A stretch of DNA of 64,000 bases from an uncultured Flavobacteriales bacterium. GTDB taxonomy: Bacteria > Bacteroidota > Bacteroidia > Flavobacteriales > Crocinitomicaceae. A program made the position numbers and the translations under genes. This document shows, piece after piece, positions 37,825 through 46,577 of this stretch. The DNA is taken from contig CAMLRS010000003.1 of NCBI GenBank assembly GCA_946482515.1, forward strand, positions 301,906 through 365,905, read 5' to 3'. The notes under the pieces were generated by a model, which had not been told where the DNA came from, did no database searches, and was given only the letters and a program-made list of their open reading frames with translations. Numbering within the stretch: position 1 is the first letter of the stretch; every line of letters begins with the position of its first letter.

Positions 37825-37854
37825 TTGATCAAAACCGACTTTCCCTTATTTTTG
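37825..37854 (+). promoter_or_regulatory. Promoter of the T9SS-sorted beta-propeller gene
   Basis: TTG (37825-37827), a 19-bp spacer and TATTTTTG (37847-37854) make an excellent match to the Bacteroidota promoter. It lies 15 bases ahead of the ATG at 37870 and rules out the longer frame starting at 37825. Confidence 0.75.
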
Positions 37855-37869
37855 CCCAAAACACATCCT

Positions 37870-39345
37870 ATGAACCGTTATTTATTGAGTATTGCCGGCT
37901 TGTTCTGCGTCGTGCAGGGATTCACACAGCAAGGCATCGAATGGGGACCTGAGATCACCGTGGCCGATGGCGTTACGTATGGCAACATGCGCCCGCGTAT
38001 GGTTGTTACGCCCGACAACGAGCCTGTAATCGTTTTCGGGAAAACCGGAGGCGCGCTCCACATTGCCAAAGGAAACGGAACCGGTTTCAATGCACCCGTT
38101 CCCATTTTACCGGCTGGTGTAAGCAGTTATATCGCTTATTGGACAGGGCCGGACATCGCTTCTCATGGCGACACCGTAATTGCTGTTTTCAAAGCGTTGC
38201 CGTTCGAGACCGGTAAGATTTATGCCGTTCGCTCTACAGATGGCGGTGCCACATTCTCCGATACCATCCGCGTGGATTCACACGTTGGCGGTCGGGTCTT
38301 CCTGCCGGCGCTCGATATGGACCCGCAGGGAAATCCCGTTGTTACATATATGGTCTTTTCAGGAAGCAACAGCAACCCGCGTTACGTCACGGCGCATTCT
38401 GATGATGCCGGCCAGACATTCTCGCCACAGATCGTCATGACATCCGGCATCGCAGAAGAAGCCTGCGATTGCTGTCCTTCCGAAATGGTCGTCGACGGCA
38501 CGCGTGAAGTCCTGCTATTCCGCAATAACGATAACAACATCCGCGATATTTACGCTGTGCTTACCAACGATGGCGGAACAACGATCGCAGCCGCGGAAAA
38601 TATCAACAACATCGAATGGAGCGTCAATTCATGTCCTTCAACCGGACCGGCGGGCATCATCATTGATGATCACCTGTTATCCGTTTCAGCCAATAAGAAA
38701 ACGGGCGAGTACCGCGTGTACATCAGCTCTGCAACAGTTACCGATACGGATATTTCATACCAGGGAAATGTGCAGCCGGTAGAGCCGACCGATCCGGAAG
38801 GTTCCCAGAATTACCCGCGGATCAGTGGCGAAAACGACACGATCGTGCTGGTCTGGGAAGAAAAAGATCCGAGCAACGCCGATATTTTCTGCGCCGTTAC
38901 GGTCGATGGAACACCGGAAGGACTTACCGTTTACAAAGAGCGCGCAAATGAAACCACCACCGGCGGACAAACCAACCCGGAAGTGATCTACAGGAACGGA
39001 ATCGTTCACCTCGCTTACCAGGACCAGGGCGGCTCAAGACTCGTATACCGGAGAGGTGTGATCCAGTCGGTAGCCGGCTTGAACGAACAGCAGCTGGTGC
39101 CGTTCACTGTTGGCCCGAATCCTTCCACAGACGGCATTTTCCTCTTGAGCGATGTGCCATTCAACACCATTCAGTCCATCCAGGTAACAGATCTTTCAGG
39201 CAAAGTCGTCGAGCACACTTTCAACCAAACAGCAGCCGGAACAGAGCTCCGTCTCAACGAAACAGCCAGCAACGGTTCCTACCTCCTGGTGATCCGTTAC
39301 AACAACGGCGGCGTTAGCTCCGGCAAGCTTTTATTACAGAAATAG
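37870..39345 (+). CDS. Secreted sialidase-like beta-propeller protein with T9SS type A sorting domain
   Basis: This 491-aa protein has a signal peptide (LLSIAGLFCVVQGFTQQ). Residues ~45-400 contain Asp-box-like beta-propeller repeats of the exo-sialidase/BNR type (YAVRSTDGGATFSDTIRV, YVTAHSDDAGQTFSPQIVM, IYAVLTNDGGTTI). A CDCC cluster occurs near 200. The last ~80 residues are a Por-type T9SS sorting domain (TVGPNPSTDGIFLLSDVP, IQVTDLSGKVVEH, NGSYLLVIRYNNGGVSSGKL, ending LLLQK), so the protein should cross the outer membrane by type IX secretion and be attached or released. Enzyme activity is not proven; the propeller may only bind. Confidence 0.88.
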   Translation: MNRYLLSIAGLFCVVQGFTQQGIEWGPEITVADGVTYGNMRPRMVVTPDNEPVIVFGKTGGALHIAKGNGTGFNAPVPILPAGVSSYIAYWTGPDIASHGDTVIAVFKALPFETGKIYAVRSTDGGATFSDTIRVDSHVGGRVFLPALDMDPQGNPVVTYMVFSGSNSNPRYVTAHSDDAGQTFSPQIVMTSGIAEEACDCCPSEMVVDGTREVLLFRNNDNNIRDIYAVLTNDGGTTIAAAENINNIEWSVNSCPSTGPAGIIIDDHLLSVSANKKTGEYRVYISSATVTDTDISYQGNVQPVEPTDPEGSQNYPRISGENDTIVLVWEEKDPSNADIFCAVTVDGTPEGLTVYKERANETTTGGQTNPEVIYRNGIVHLAYQDQGGSRLVYRRGVIQSVAGLNEQQLVPFTVGPNPSTDGIFLLSDVPFNTIQSIQVTDLSGKVVEHTFNQTAAGTELRLNETASNGSYLLVIRYNNGGVSSGKLLLQK

Positions 39346-39428
39346 CCAGTTTATAGTTCTCCGCTGTGACGGAGGGCATTTTGAATCAAACCAATACTTA
39401 GCGATAATTCGCCAGTTAGCGGGAAACA

Positions 39429-39458
39429 TAAACGGGAGCGCTTGCGTTCCCGTTTTCT
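39429..39458. terminator. Bidirectional terminator between convergent genes
   Basis: AAACGGGAGCG (39430-39440) pairs with CGTTCCCGTTT (39445-39455) around a CTTG tetraloop. It has T-rich flanks on the plus strand and an A-run that serves the opposite strand. Confidence 0.8.
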
Positions 39459-39462
39459 CATT

Positions 39463-40314
39463 CTATGGCCGATTTTCCTGCAACAAACTGTCAATCTCCT
39501 GCAATTCCTCTTCCATCAGCTCCAGCGCTTTTGGATTTTCCGGCAACGATCGCCACACCGGTGGCTGTTCGAAATCGTACCTCCCGAAAATCAACACCGG
39601 CGTACCATTCCGCACAACGCTCGTCCCATTCTCTGATAATTCCCATGGATCGGCCCAGTCGTAGATCCAGCGCGCATCAGCTTCATTGAGCCGGATACAG
39701 CTGTGACTGGCCGGATAGCCCGGTAGCTCGTATTCGTGGAATGCAATACCGCCTTTGTTGTGAATGTTGTAATACCAGGGCATAATCCATTCCGGATTCA
39801 CGGTACTGATCTTTCGTTTGGCCCGCCAGTTCGTATGATGAAGTCCCGGTGGAGTAGGATAGCGGTGACTTCCCGAGCTGATCGGTCCGCAACGCACCAG
39901 TTTTCCCGATTCATAAGCCGCAAACGACTGGATCCGCAATCCCACGAGCAGTAATTTGGAAAGCGTATCGGCGCCGGGAACTGTTTCCGGAAAAGTAGTG
40001 TAATCCCGGAAGGAAGGAAGTAATGTGTCCGGGAAAATAAGAACGGAGCCTTTCCGCAGCTTGTGCCGGTTCAGGCGATTGAGCTCCAGCAGGACTTGTA
40101 CTTGTTCGGGGGTATAATGTGCCAGCAGTGAATCCCGTTCAGCTTTCGATTGCAGTGTATCCAGCCGGAAATGAACGATCGGGCGCTCAGGCTGAGGTTC
40201 GGATGCGATGATCCTATCGTCGGGGAGCAACCGTTTTTGCTGCTCCGGCGATGATTGATCGGATTGACAGCCAATGAACACTGCTCCCAGCAGCAAGTAT
40301 ATGCTGTTTCGCAT
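39463..40314 (-). CDS. L,D-transpeptidase (YkuD) lipoprotein
   Basis: This 283-aa lipoprotein has a lipobox ending FIGC at Cys16. Residues ~60-100 resemble a LysM-like stretch (YTPEQVQVLLELNRLNRHKL, KGSVLIFPDT). The YkuD catalytic domain spans about 115-235, with GIAFHEYELPGYPASHSCIR holding the active-site His and the nucleophile Cys206. Such enzymes make 3-3 crosslinks in peptidoglycan or attach proteins to it, and act in the periplasm. It converges on the propeller gene through a shared terminator. Confidence 0.92.
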   Translation of the reverse strand: MRNSIYLLLGAVFIGCQSDQSSPEQQKRLLPDDRIIASEPQPERPIVHFRLDTLQSKAERDSLLAHYTPEQVQVLLELNRLNRHKLRKGSVLIFPDTLLPSFRDYTTFPETVPGADTLSKLLLVGLRIQSFAAYESGKLVRCGPISSGSHRYPTPPGLHHTNWRAKRKISTVNPEWIMPWYYNIHNKGGIAFHEYELPGYPASHSCIRLNEADARWIYDWADPWELSENGTSVVRNGTPVLIFGRYDFEQPPVWRSLPENPKALELMEEELQEIDSLLQENRP

Positions 40315-40404
40315 AATCTATTACAAACCGATTAGTTCATCAGCTTACCAAGCGCCATCAGCAGGATGCGTCGGCATGCTTTCCCCATTCCACGGCCAAT
40401 GGCA

Positions 40405-40815
40405 TTAGCTAAGCTTCGTAACATTGGATTCGTACGTTAAATGACTTTGACTGAAACGCAGCGCTGCTTCTTCGTTCATGCTATCGGTGGTTACCAGGTG
40501 CTCGCGTTCTTCCAGCACAACATTCCCGGTGGAACGAAGGGTATCACGCAGCTCGTATTTCGCTTCCGACGGACCAAAGATCAGCAGTCGGTGTGCGTTC
40601 ACCAGGCGAACGATAACCTGATTGCAAAGCTCACGTATGCGTTCCCGCTGCTGGAATCCCAGTGGTCTGTCGTGCTCTTCGTGTTCATCAGCTGCCGGGT
40701 GTATGAGCTGTTCAACGGAAGGAGAATCCGGTTGGTTGTGATCAACGGTAATAATGAACGAGCGCTGATCGTCGATGTAAATGGCATAGTCAATCGGATG
40801 TTGTTCTGTTTTCAT
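40405..40815 (-). CDS. Small hypothetical protein coupled to the AI-2E-family permease
   Basis: This 136-aa soluble acidic protein begins MKTEQHPIDYAIYIDDQRSF. LICNQVIVR-like and RLLIFGPSEAKYELRDTL segments recall bacterial eRF1-like / host-attachment proteins, in which a GPxxAK motif is common, but the likeness is weak. It overlaps the permease stop by 4 bases (ATGA) and is therefore its operon partner. Its function is unknown. Confidence 0.7.
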   Translation of the reverse strand: MKTEQHPIDYAIYIDDQRSFIITVDHNQPDSPSVEQLIHPAADEHEEHDRPLGFQQRERIRELCNQVIVRLVNAHRLLIFGPSEAKYELRDTLRSTGNVVLEEREHLVTTDSMNEEAALRFSQSHLTYESNVTKLS

Positions 40816-41879
40816 GGTTTCGAGGGTTTGTGCATCACTTTGATCGGGTGTTCTTGTGGGTCTAGTGTACCGAATTCATTGTTGTAAATTTTGAGGAGAA
40901 GGATCAGGTAGCTGATCAGTAACGGACCGAAAATGAATCCCCAGAAACCGAACAGCTTCAATCCCAGGATCACACCGATAATGGTGATCACCGGGTGTAC
41001 CTGGCCAATGCGCTTGAGAATGCTCATACGCGCGAAATAATCCACGTTTCCGATCACAACGGCGCTGTAGATAAGCAGCCATGTTGCATTCGCGGTTTCA
41101 CCTGCAGCGTATTGACTGGCCACCAGCGGGATCCAGATCATGGCCGTTCCGATGATCGGGAAAAAGGCAAAAATGCCCGTAATGAATCCCCAGACCACAA
41201 AATCCTGTATGCCGAATAGCCAGTAACCGGCTGTCGCAAATCCAGCCTGGATGAGCGAAATGAGGGGGATTCCGATGGCGTTCGCACGTACCATGTGTTT
41301 TGTTTCCTGGCCGAGCAATTCCACGTTGCGGTCTTTCAGCGGAATAAAGTTGGAAATGGCTTTTTCCATCTTATCCTGGTTCAGCAACATGAAATAAGCG
41401 AGAAAGATAATGAGCGCAAAATTCCCGACAACAAGCGCCGTTCCGTTCAGGATTTCGGGGATCATATTGCTGAATTTGGTCAGCATGTCCTTCGAGCTTT
41501 GTGCGCTGAGCACATCAAAACCGATCGTTTTCTCCAGGCCCTGTGAGAAAATCTTGGCTTTTTCCATTAACTGTTCCGGATTACCCACAAAAGCGCGAAC
41601 GCGTGGTGCCAGCAATGCTATAACACCGTATACAGGTAAACCGACAACGATGGTGAATAGGGTAATGAACAAAATAGCGGTAGCGTGCTTGTTCCATTTT
41701 TTCTGTCGGGTAAGACGCGTATAATAATCCTGGCTGAGAATATACAGGGTTACAGCGCCCAGAAATCCTGGTGCAAGAAAGTACAATTGATTGACAAAAA
41801 GTACAAATAAGGCCAGCAATAACAGCAGTAATAATACTTGTCGAACGCGGTTGTTAAAGACAATGTCAGAACGAGCCAT
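40812..41879 (-). CDS. AI-2E-family (PerM/UPF0118) membrane transporter
   Basis: This 355-aa permease-like protein has about eight membrane segments (VLLLLLLLALFVLFVNQLYF, FLGAVTLYILSQ, ILFITLFTIVVGLPVYGVIA near the start). The family's C-terminal signature is GFITGIFAFFPIIGTAMIW, ITIIGVILGLKLFGFWGFIF and GPLLISYLI. Family members export the autoinducer AI-2 or act as ion antiporters, and the substrate here is unknown. The ATG at 41879 is preferred over an 18-codon extension because the hydrophobic topology begins there. The next gene is translationally coupled. Confidence 0.88.
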   Translation of the reverse strand: MARSDIVFNNRVRQVLLLLLLLALFVLFVNQLYFLAPGFLGAVTLYILSQDYYTRLTRQKKWNKHATAILFITLFTIVVGLPVYGVIALLAPRVRAFVGNPEQLMEKAKIFSQGLEKTIGFDVLSAQSSKDMLTKFSNMIPEILNGTALVVGNFALIIFLAYFMLLNQDKMEKAISNFIPLKDRNVELLGQETKHMVRANAIGIPLISLIQAGFATAGYWLFGIQDFVVWGFITGIFAFFPIIGTAMIWIPLVASQYAAGETANATWLLIYSAVVIGNVDYFARMSILKRIGQVHPVITIIGVILGLKLFGFWGFIFGPLLISYLILLLKIYNNEFGTLDPQEHPIKVMHKPSKP

Positions 41880-41940
41880 AGGGAATATCTTGTTTCCAAC
41901 CCAAGTTAGTGCAACTGCACATCCCTTTTGCAATCAGACT

Positions 41941-42109
41941 GTTAATCTTCCCTAATCACTAGTAAGTCTTCCAGTCCCCGGTCGTTCAGTCTCCAGTCGT
42001 TTTACCCAACTTCCAACTTCCAACTAGTAACTTCAAACTTCCAACTAAACCCCTATGTGATCTATGTGTCCCTGTCTGCCGACAGGCAGGTATGTGGTGG
42101 TCTGGTCCC
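41941..42109. repeat. Degenerate intergenic repeats with palindrome copy 4
   Basis: Short words recur: cttccagtccccggtcgttc and agtctccagtcgt (41969-42000), then ccaacttccaact and aacttccaac, then ctatgtgatctatgtg (about 42053-42068). The first block is the complement of the gactgaggaccg words at 44220-44320 and 54545-54570. At 42071-42090 lies the palindrome CCTGTCTG...CAGGCAGG, one base different from 5132-5151. Confidence 0.65.
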
Positions 42110-43915
42110 TTAGGCGATCCTTATACCTAAAACCGTAATATCATCAATCTGCTCATACGTCACCTCGTCCGTATTCTTCCATTCCTCCATCGTCGAATGC
42201 AGCACCTGGTTTTGTTCTTCCATCGTTCGGTGGGCATTTTCAGCTATGAGGCTTTTGAAATTCTTCGACATGAATTTCTTTCCTTTTGCTCCGCCAAACT
42301 GGTCGGGATAACCATCGGTGAACAGGTACAGCATGTCGCCTTTTTTGACCTTGATATCGTGGTTGGTGAATTCCTGCATGTCCGGATAGATCGAAATCGG
42401 ACGTTTATCCGGTTTGAACTCCTTGAGCTTGTTCGATGAAACAAGGTAAAGCGGATTATTGGCGCCCGACCACTGGCATTGCAGCGTTTTGGCATTGATC
42501 AGCAGCAGGGAAATATCCATACCGTCCATCTGTTCGCCCTGTATGCCTCGCTGTTGCAGGGAATTGATTACTTTTTCGCGCAATTCGTTCAGGATAATGC
42601 TGGCTTTCAACACTTCTTGCTGACGCACGATCTCGTTCAATAAGCTGATACAGAGCATACTCACGAAAGCGCCGGGAACGCCATGCCCCGTACAATCGGC
42701 TACGGCAACGAGCGTCCAGTCGTTGCGCTGATCTACAAAGAAGAAGTCGCCGCTTACGATGTCTTTGGGCTGGTAGAGCACGAAATAATCGCCCGGTATG
42801 TGTTTACGAATGGATTGTTCCTTCGGCAAAACGGCGTTCTGGATGCGGTAGGCATAGCGGATACTGGCCGTGAGCTCGAAAAGGATTTTTTCGATCTGCT
42901 CCTTTTGCGCCGAAACGATCAGGTTTTGCTCGGAAAGCTGTTTCACCGAGTTTTTTTTCTGATAATAGCTGCGATACAATACATAGGCAATGATCACAAT
43001 CAGGGCTATCACGATCATAAACAGGGTCAGGATCACGCGCTGCATGCCGATTTCCTTTAGCTGCCGAATGAGAATGCCTTCCTGCTCACGGATTTTGGAA
43101 CGCTGTCCTTTTAATACGTCTTTTTGCTCAGCGATCGTATTGTCCTGCGCTTCGAGCTGTTTCGCCTGATTTTCCAGCAAACCGCTTTGTTCGTCCAGCA
43201 TTTTCACCTTTTCTTCCAGCGTCATTTGCTGGTAGTTGATCTTCGCTTTCTGGGCGGAAATGGTTTTTTCCTTCAAGGCCACTTTGGCTTGTTCCTGGGT
43301 CAGCTTTTTTGATGATTCGTCCAGCAATTCCTGCCAGTTTCCGTTATCGCCGGTTGTAACATATTCCTCGAACTCCTGCGTGAGCTTCAGACCGGCTTTT
43401 GCCATATTCTCCTGGTTCACGTCGAAATCTTCTTTCTGCAGGCGGCCGTTGAAATCCACCATCGTGTACTTTTCCTTGCCGCAATTGTCGGTGATCAGTA
43501 ATGTACCTTTTGCCGGAACGGCAGCTGCGACTTTGTCGATCTTCTTATTGAATTTGCGGTCCACGCACAACACTTCCGGTGAGCCCCAAATCGCTTCGAT
43601 GGCTTTGAAATGGTAGATTTTAACGGGTTTCCCTTTGATTTTTACACCGTTGTATTTCCGGCGAAGCGCATTGCAAAGCGTCGTGTCGTTGTCCAATACG
43701 CCAATCTCAAATTCCTGGAAGCCGGCCTGGTTTTCCCACTTGGTATTGATCAGGATCGTGTAAATACTGGCTGCCTTGGATTCCTCCGAACGGGAAAATT
43801 GTGCAGATGTCAGCAAAGGCAGGAGCAGGCAAAAAACCGGCAACAATACTTTTGTTGAAACGTGCGTTCGGACAATAGCAGCTATAGTAAATGCGGTAGC
43901 GTTAATAAAGTGCAT
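42110..43915 (-). CDS. YfiR-domain / coiled-coil / SpoIIE-type PP2C phosphatase
   Basis: This 601-aa signalling protein has an exported N-terminus (LLPVFCLLLPLLTSAQF), a periplasmic YfiR/DUF4154-like domain (residues ~45-165), and a long coiled-coil (ALKEKTISAQKAKINYQQM to KEIGMQ). One membrane segment follows (VILTLFMIVIALIVIIAYVL, about 295-315), then a cytoplasmic SpoIIE PP2C domain. Its metal-binding motifs are SGDFFFVDQ, VADCTGHGVPGAFVSML, LFTDGYPDQFGG and QIDDITVLGIRI. It should dephosphorylate an anti-sigma-antagonist-type protein in a partner switch. A SiaB-like protein encoded at 60989 is a possible partner. Confidence 0.9.
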   Translation of the reverse strand: MHFINATAFTIAAIVRTHVSTKVLLPVFCLLLPLLTSAQFSRSEESKAASIYTILINTKWENQAGFQEFEIGVLDNDTTLCNALRRKYNGVKIKGKPVKIYHFKAIEAIWGSPEVLCVDRKFNKKIDKVAAAVPAKGTLLITDNCGKEKYTMVDFNGRLQKEDFDVNQENMAKAGLKLTQEFEEYVTTGDNGNWQELLDESSKKLTQEQAKVALKEKTISAQKAKINYQQMTLEEKVKMLDEQSGLLENQAKQLEAQDNTIAEQKDVLKGQRSKIREQEGILIRQLKEIGMQRVILTLFMIVIALIVIIAYVLYRSYYQKKNSVKQLSEQNLIVSAQKEQIEKILFELTASIRYAYRIQNAVLPKEQSIRKHIPGDYFVLYQPKDIVSGDFFFVDQRNDWTLVAVADCTGHGVPGAFVSMLCISLLNEIVRQQEVLKASIILNELREKVINSLQQRGIQGEQMDGMDISLLLINAKTLQCQWSGANNPLYLVSSNKLKEFKPDKRPISIYPDMQEFTNHDIKVKKGDMLYLFTDGYPDQFGGAKGKKFMSKNFKSLIAENAHRTMEEQNQVLHSTMEEWKNTDEVTYEQIDDITVLGIRIA

Positions 43916-43947
43916 TTATCAAAAATAATCGGGTCTGTAACGTGCGC

Positions 43948-43955
43948 CAAAGATA
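43948..43955 (-). promoter_or_regulatory. Promoter -7 box TATCTTTG of the phosphatase gene
   Basis: This is a perfect TAnnTTTG on the minus strand, 32 bases upstream of the ATG at 43915. No convincing -33 element was found. Confidence 0.5.
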
Positions 43956-44328
43956 GGGAAAACGCAGCGGATTTTGCTACGATATTTTCCGTTGAGACTA
44001 CTTCGCTAGTTGTTGAAAATCAAACCGCTGAAAATGAAAATAATGCTTGTCAGCCCTTGTGGAATAAGGATTGGAGCAGTTCGAAAATCATTAAGCGCGA
44101 GCCAATAAAACAATCTTTTGGAAAACAACAAGTTGACCTTTTGTGAGATTCGCCACACAAAGAAAAACGGTCGTTAAAATAGCGTTAGTTCCTGATATTA
44201 GGATTTTACGACATCAGGACCGAACGACTGAAGACTGAGAACCGCGCTACTATGTGCTCTATGTATCTATGTGGTCCAGATTAGGACAAGACCGAACGAC
44301 CGGAGACTGAGGACCGGACTACTATTGT
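43956..44328. repeat. Intergenic region with degenerate word repeats
   Basis: No gene is supported here. From about 44190 the spacer reads ctgatattaggattttacga, then gaccgaacgactgaagactg, gctctatgtatctatgtgg and cgaccggagactgaggaccg. The block ctgatattaggat...gacat recurs at 51926-51950. The 43956-44185 part shows nothing recognisable. Confidence 0.6.
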
Positions 44329-45081
44329 CTACTGAGGAGCAGCCCCACTGGCATCACCATCCGCTTCTTTTTCCTCCTTGATAATAGCCACTTCGCCCGT
44401 ACCTTTGCGTACCTGCATAAACAGCCAGTCGTACATTTCATCCGTACGGAAAATACGTTCCAGATCGCCGTGATCGGCACCGCGAATTTCGGTGTAAATA
44501 AGGTTTTTGCCACCGTTACATTTCTTGATCGCCGCTACGATATCACGTGACTGCGATACCGGAACTGCTTCGTCACGGTTGCCGTGCTGGATCCACATCG
44601 GGATAGAAGCAAGGTTGCACGCGTCTTTTGAATTACCGCCGCCGCACAAAGCTACTGCCGCTGTGATCTTATCTGCATGTTTTCCGGCGAAATGCAGCGT
44701 TCCATAACCTCCGAGGCTCATACCACAAACATAAATGCGCGTAGAATCGGTATTATACGTTTTCTGAACGTATTGCAGCACTTCGAGCACTTTGTCCGCA
44801 TCCCACGAGCCTTTTGCTACCTGTGGCGCAACCACGATAGCGGGCACCTGGCGGCCTTTTTCGATCTCGTGGATCACGCCGTAGCGCTTCACACGGTTCA
44901 GATCCGTTCCAGAAAGACTTTTTCCGTGCAGGAAAATGAGCACAGGTGGCTTGTTATTCAGGATGCTGTCGGCCGGAAGATTGATCCAGAAAGGGTAGAA
45001 GGTCTTTCCTCTGACGGCGCTCAGTTGCGCATTAGCTGTAAACGTAAACAAGAGCAGGCAGACAAAGAATAACTGTTTCAT
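44329..45081 (-). CDS. Secreted alpha/beta hydrolase (esterase-like)
   Basis: This protein is 250 aa from the ATG at 45081, with a signal peptide (QLFFVCLLLFTFTANAQL). The alpha/beta-hydrolase fold shows an oxyanion segment VLIFLHGKSLSG, the nucleophile elbow CGMSLGGYG, the acid at QHGNRDEAVP and the His at ADHGDL, a complete catalytic triad. It resembles polyhydroxybutyrate-depolymerase/phospholipase-carboxylesterase types; the substrate is unknown. The C-terminal tail is charged (EEKEADGDASG). The longer frame to 45120 is rejected because a near-promoter box (TATCTTCG at 45114-45107) would lie inside it and the signal peptide starts at 45081. Confidence 0.88.
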   Translation of the reverse strand: MKQLFFVCLLLFTFTANAQLSAVRGKTFYPFWINLPADSILNNKPPVLIFLHGKSLSGTDLNRVKRYGVIHEIEKGRQVPAIVVAPQVAKGSWDADKVLEVLQYVQKTYNTDSTRIYVCGMSLGGYGTLHFAGKHADKITAAVALCGGGNSKDACNLASIPMWIQHGNRDEAVPVSQSRDIVAAIKKCNGGKNLIYTEIRGADHGDLERIFRTDEMYDWLFMQVRKGTGEVAIIKEEKEADGDASGAAPQ

Positions 45082-45120
45082 TCCGGATTTTTTTGCGAAC
45101 AAGCGGCGAAGATAAGCCAT

Positions 45121-45326
45121 CTATCCCGGAAAGCAGGTCAGGAGTTTGTTAAAAAGTCTTTTCTTATTTGGAAACCAGGATAGAAACCCCGATTGGAAAA
45201 GGTGATTCTGCTTCCTCCCTTAAGAAGAGTCCGCCGCTGTGGACGAAGACCAAGCGTTAGTGCCGGGATATTGAGGAGGGTGGCAAGCTGGTGAGATTAT
45301 CCTCCCCCTTAATCCTAAAGGGGGAA
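45121..45326. other. Spacer with a CTCCCCCTTAATCC-type repeat
   Basis: No gene is seen. At 45301-45325 the sequence TCCTCCCCCTTAATCC leads to TAAAGGGGGAAA, the fourth member of the CTCCCCCT/AGGGGG repeat family. Confidence 0.55.
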
Positions 45327-45364
45327 AAACAAAAAATCCCCTCCGCAGTACGGAAGGGATTCTC
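45327..45364 (-). terminator. Terminator of the TPR gene
   Basis: AATCCCCTCCG (45336-45346) pairs with CGGAAGGGATT (45352-45362). On the minus strand the hairpin is followed by a T-run (the complement of aaaaacaaaaaa). Confidence 0.85.
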
Positions 45365-45382
45365 AAAAAGGAACTGACAGGA

Positions 45383-46495
45383 TTATCTGATCTCGTCAGC
45401 GCGTTTCTTGTATTCCAATGCTTTTTCAGTATTCTTCAAAGCTTTGTGGATCTGGTAAAGCGAGATCAATACAGCTTTTTCGTTCGGTACGGCAGCAACA
45501 TACGCTTCGAGCGGACCCGCTGCTTTTTTGTAGTACTCGATACTTTGTGCGATCATCGCGTCGTATTTTTTCTGCTCTTTCACATCCAGCTGTGATGCTT
45601 CGTCACGAAGACGGGAAGCGATATCCAGGTAGTGTTTACCGAGCTGGTACTGCGCTTCGTTGAACTTAGGATTCAGCTGAACTGCTTTCTCCAGGTTCTC
45701 CGTTGCTTTCGCTTCGTCTTTCAGGTCGATGTACATCGTTCCGATATAGAAGTACAGGTACTCGTCGTTCGGAAACTTCTCAACCGCTTTCTGAAGGAAC
45801 ACTGTCGCTTCTTCGTTCTTGCCTGCATTGATGAGCGTGATAGCGATCTTTTTGTAGATCTCCGGAACGCGGTAGTTCAGGTCTGCGCAACGCTTGTAGT
45901 AATCGGCTGCTTTGTCCCACTGCTGGGCGTTTTCAGCACAGATACCGGCGTTGAAGATGGAAGCCGTATCGATTTCGTTGATGGCAGAAGAGAATTTCAC
46001 CTGCATGTCATACAGTTCGATGGCTTCAGCATACAGCTTGTTGGTAAACAAAACCTCTGTAAACTGGAAGAGGAACATTTTCTTCTCGCCAACTCCCTGC
46101 TTGATATCGTCGTCGAATTTATCCGATACTTCGTAACCGCGCTTGTAAGATGCGACAGCCTGGTCGAAACCATCATCACCGATTTGCTTGATGAAGGTCG
46201 TATCCATTGCCTGCATTCCGAAGATGAAGTAGTTGGAATAGATCTCACCTTTGTAATAAAGCGTTTTCGGGCTGTCTTTCGTATCAGCGTGAGCCGCAGC
46301 AGCATCGATGAACCCTTTTGCCTTTTCAAGCGATTTCTTCGCACCTTCCATATCCTGGCGCATCAGCTTGTCCTTGTAGTTACGGAATTCCAGCGCAGCG
46401 GATGTTTCGGTTGCTTTCTGAGCAGAAGCAGTACCGGCGATCAGCATAAAGCCTGCCGCGATCAGCCAATTGGTTTTATTTTTCATGTGTTTCAT
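45383..46495 (-). CDS. Exported TPR-repeat protein downstream of gyrA
   Basis: This 370-aa protein has a signal peptide (NWLIAAGFMLIAGTASAQ). Several TPR units follow, clearest at residues ~195-300 (AQQWDKAADYYKRCADLN, KNEEATVFLQKAVEKFPND, KDEAKATENLEKAVQLNPKF) and at the C-terminus (ALKNTEKALEYKKRADEI). It is probably a periplasmic scaffold. An ATG at 46486 is an equally possible start. It lies 82 bases after gyrA on the same strand. A CATCTTTG box (46555-46548) is one base from the promoter consensus, so it may have its own promoter. Confidence 0.85.
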   Translation of the reverse strand: MKHMKNKTNWLIAAGFMLIAGTASAQKATETSAALEFRNYKDKLMRQDMEGAKKSLEKAKGFIDAAAAHADTKDSPKTLYYKGEIYSNYFIFGMQAMDTTFIKQIGDDGFDQAVASYKRGYEVSDKFDDDIKQGVGEKKMFLFQFTEVLFTNKLYAEAIELYDMQVKFSSAINEIDTASIFNAGICAENAQQWDKAADYYKRCADLNYRVPEIYKKIAITLINAGKNEEATVFLQKAVEKFPNDEYLYFYIGTMYIDLKDEAKATENLEKAVQLNPKFNEAQYQLGKHYLDIASRLRDEASQLDVKEQKKYDAMIAQSIEYYKKAAGPLEAYVAAVPNEKAVLISLYQIHKALKNTEKALEYKKRADEIR

Positions 46496-46577
46496 TTACT
46501 AATTCATTTTTGTCGGAATGGCTATTCAACTACTGTGCCATCCTGTTCAAAGATGCAATTTCGGAAGAAATTCCATA

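Noticed and set aside
41941..42109. Possible CRISPR-like array in the repeat-rich spacer
   Set aside because: The words are short, unequal and without regular spacers. No cas genes are in the window.
43862..44146. 94-codon plus-strand frame opposite the phosphatase start
   Set aside because: Its composition is non-protein-like, and it covers the phosphatase promoter region.
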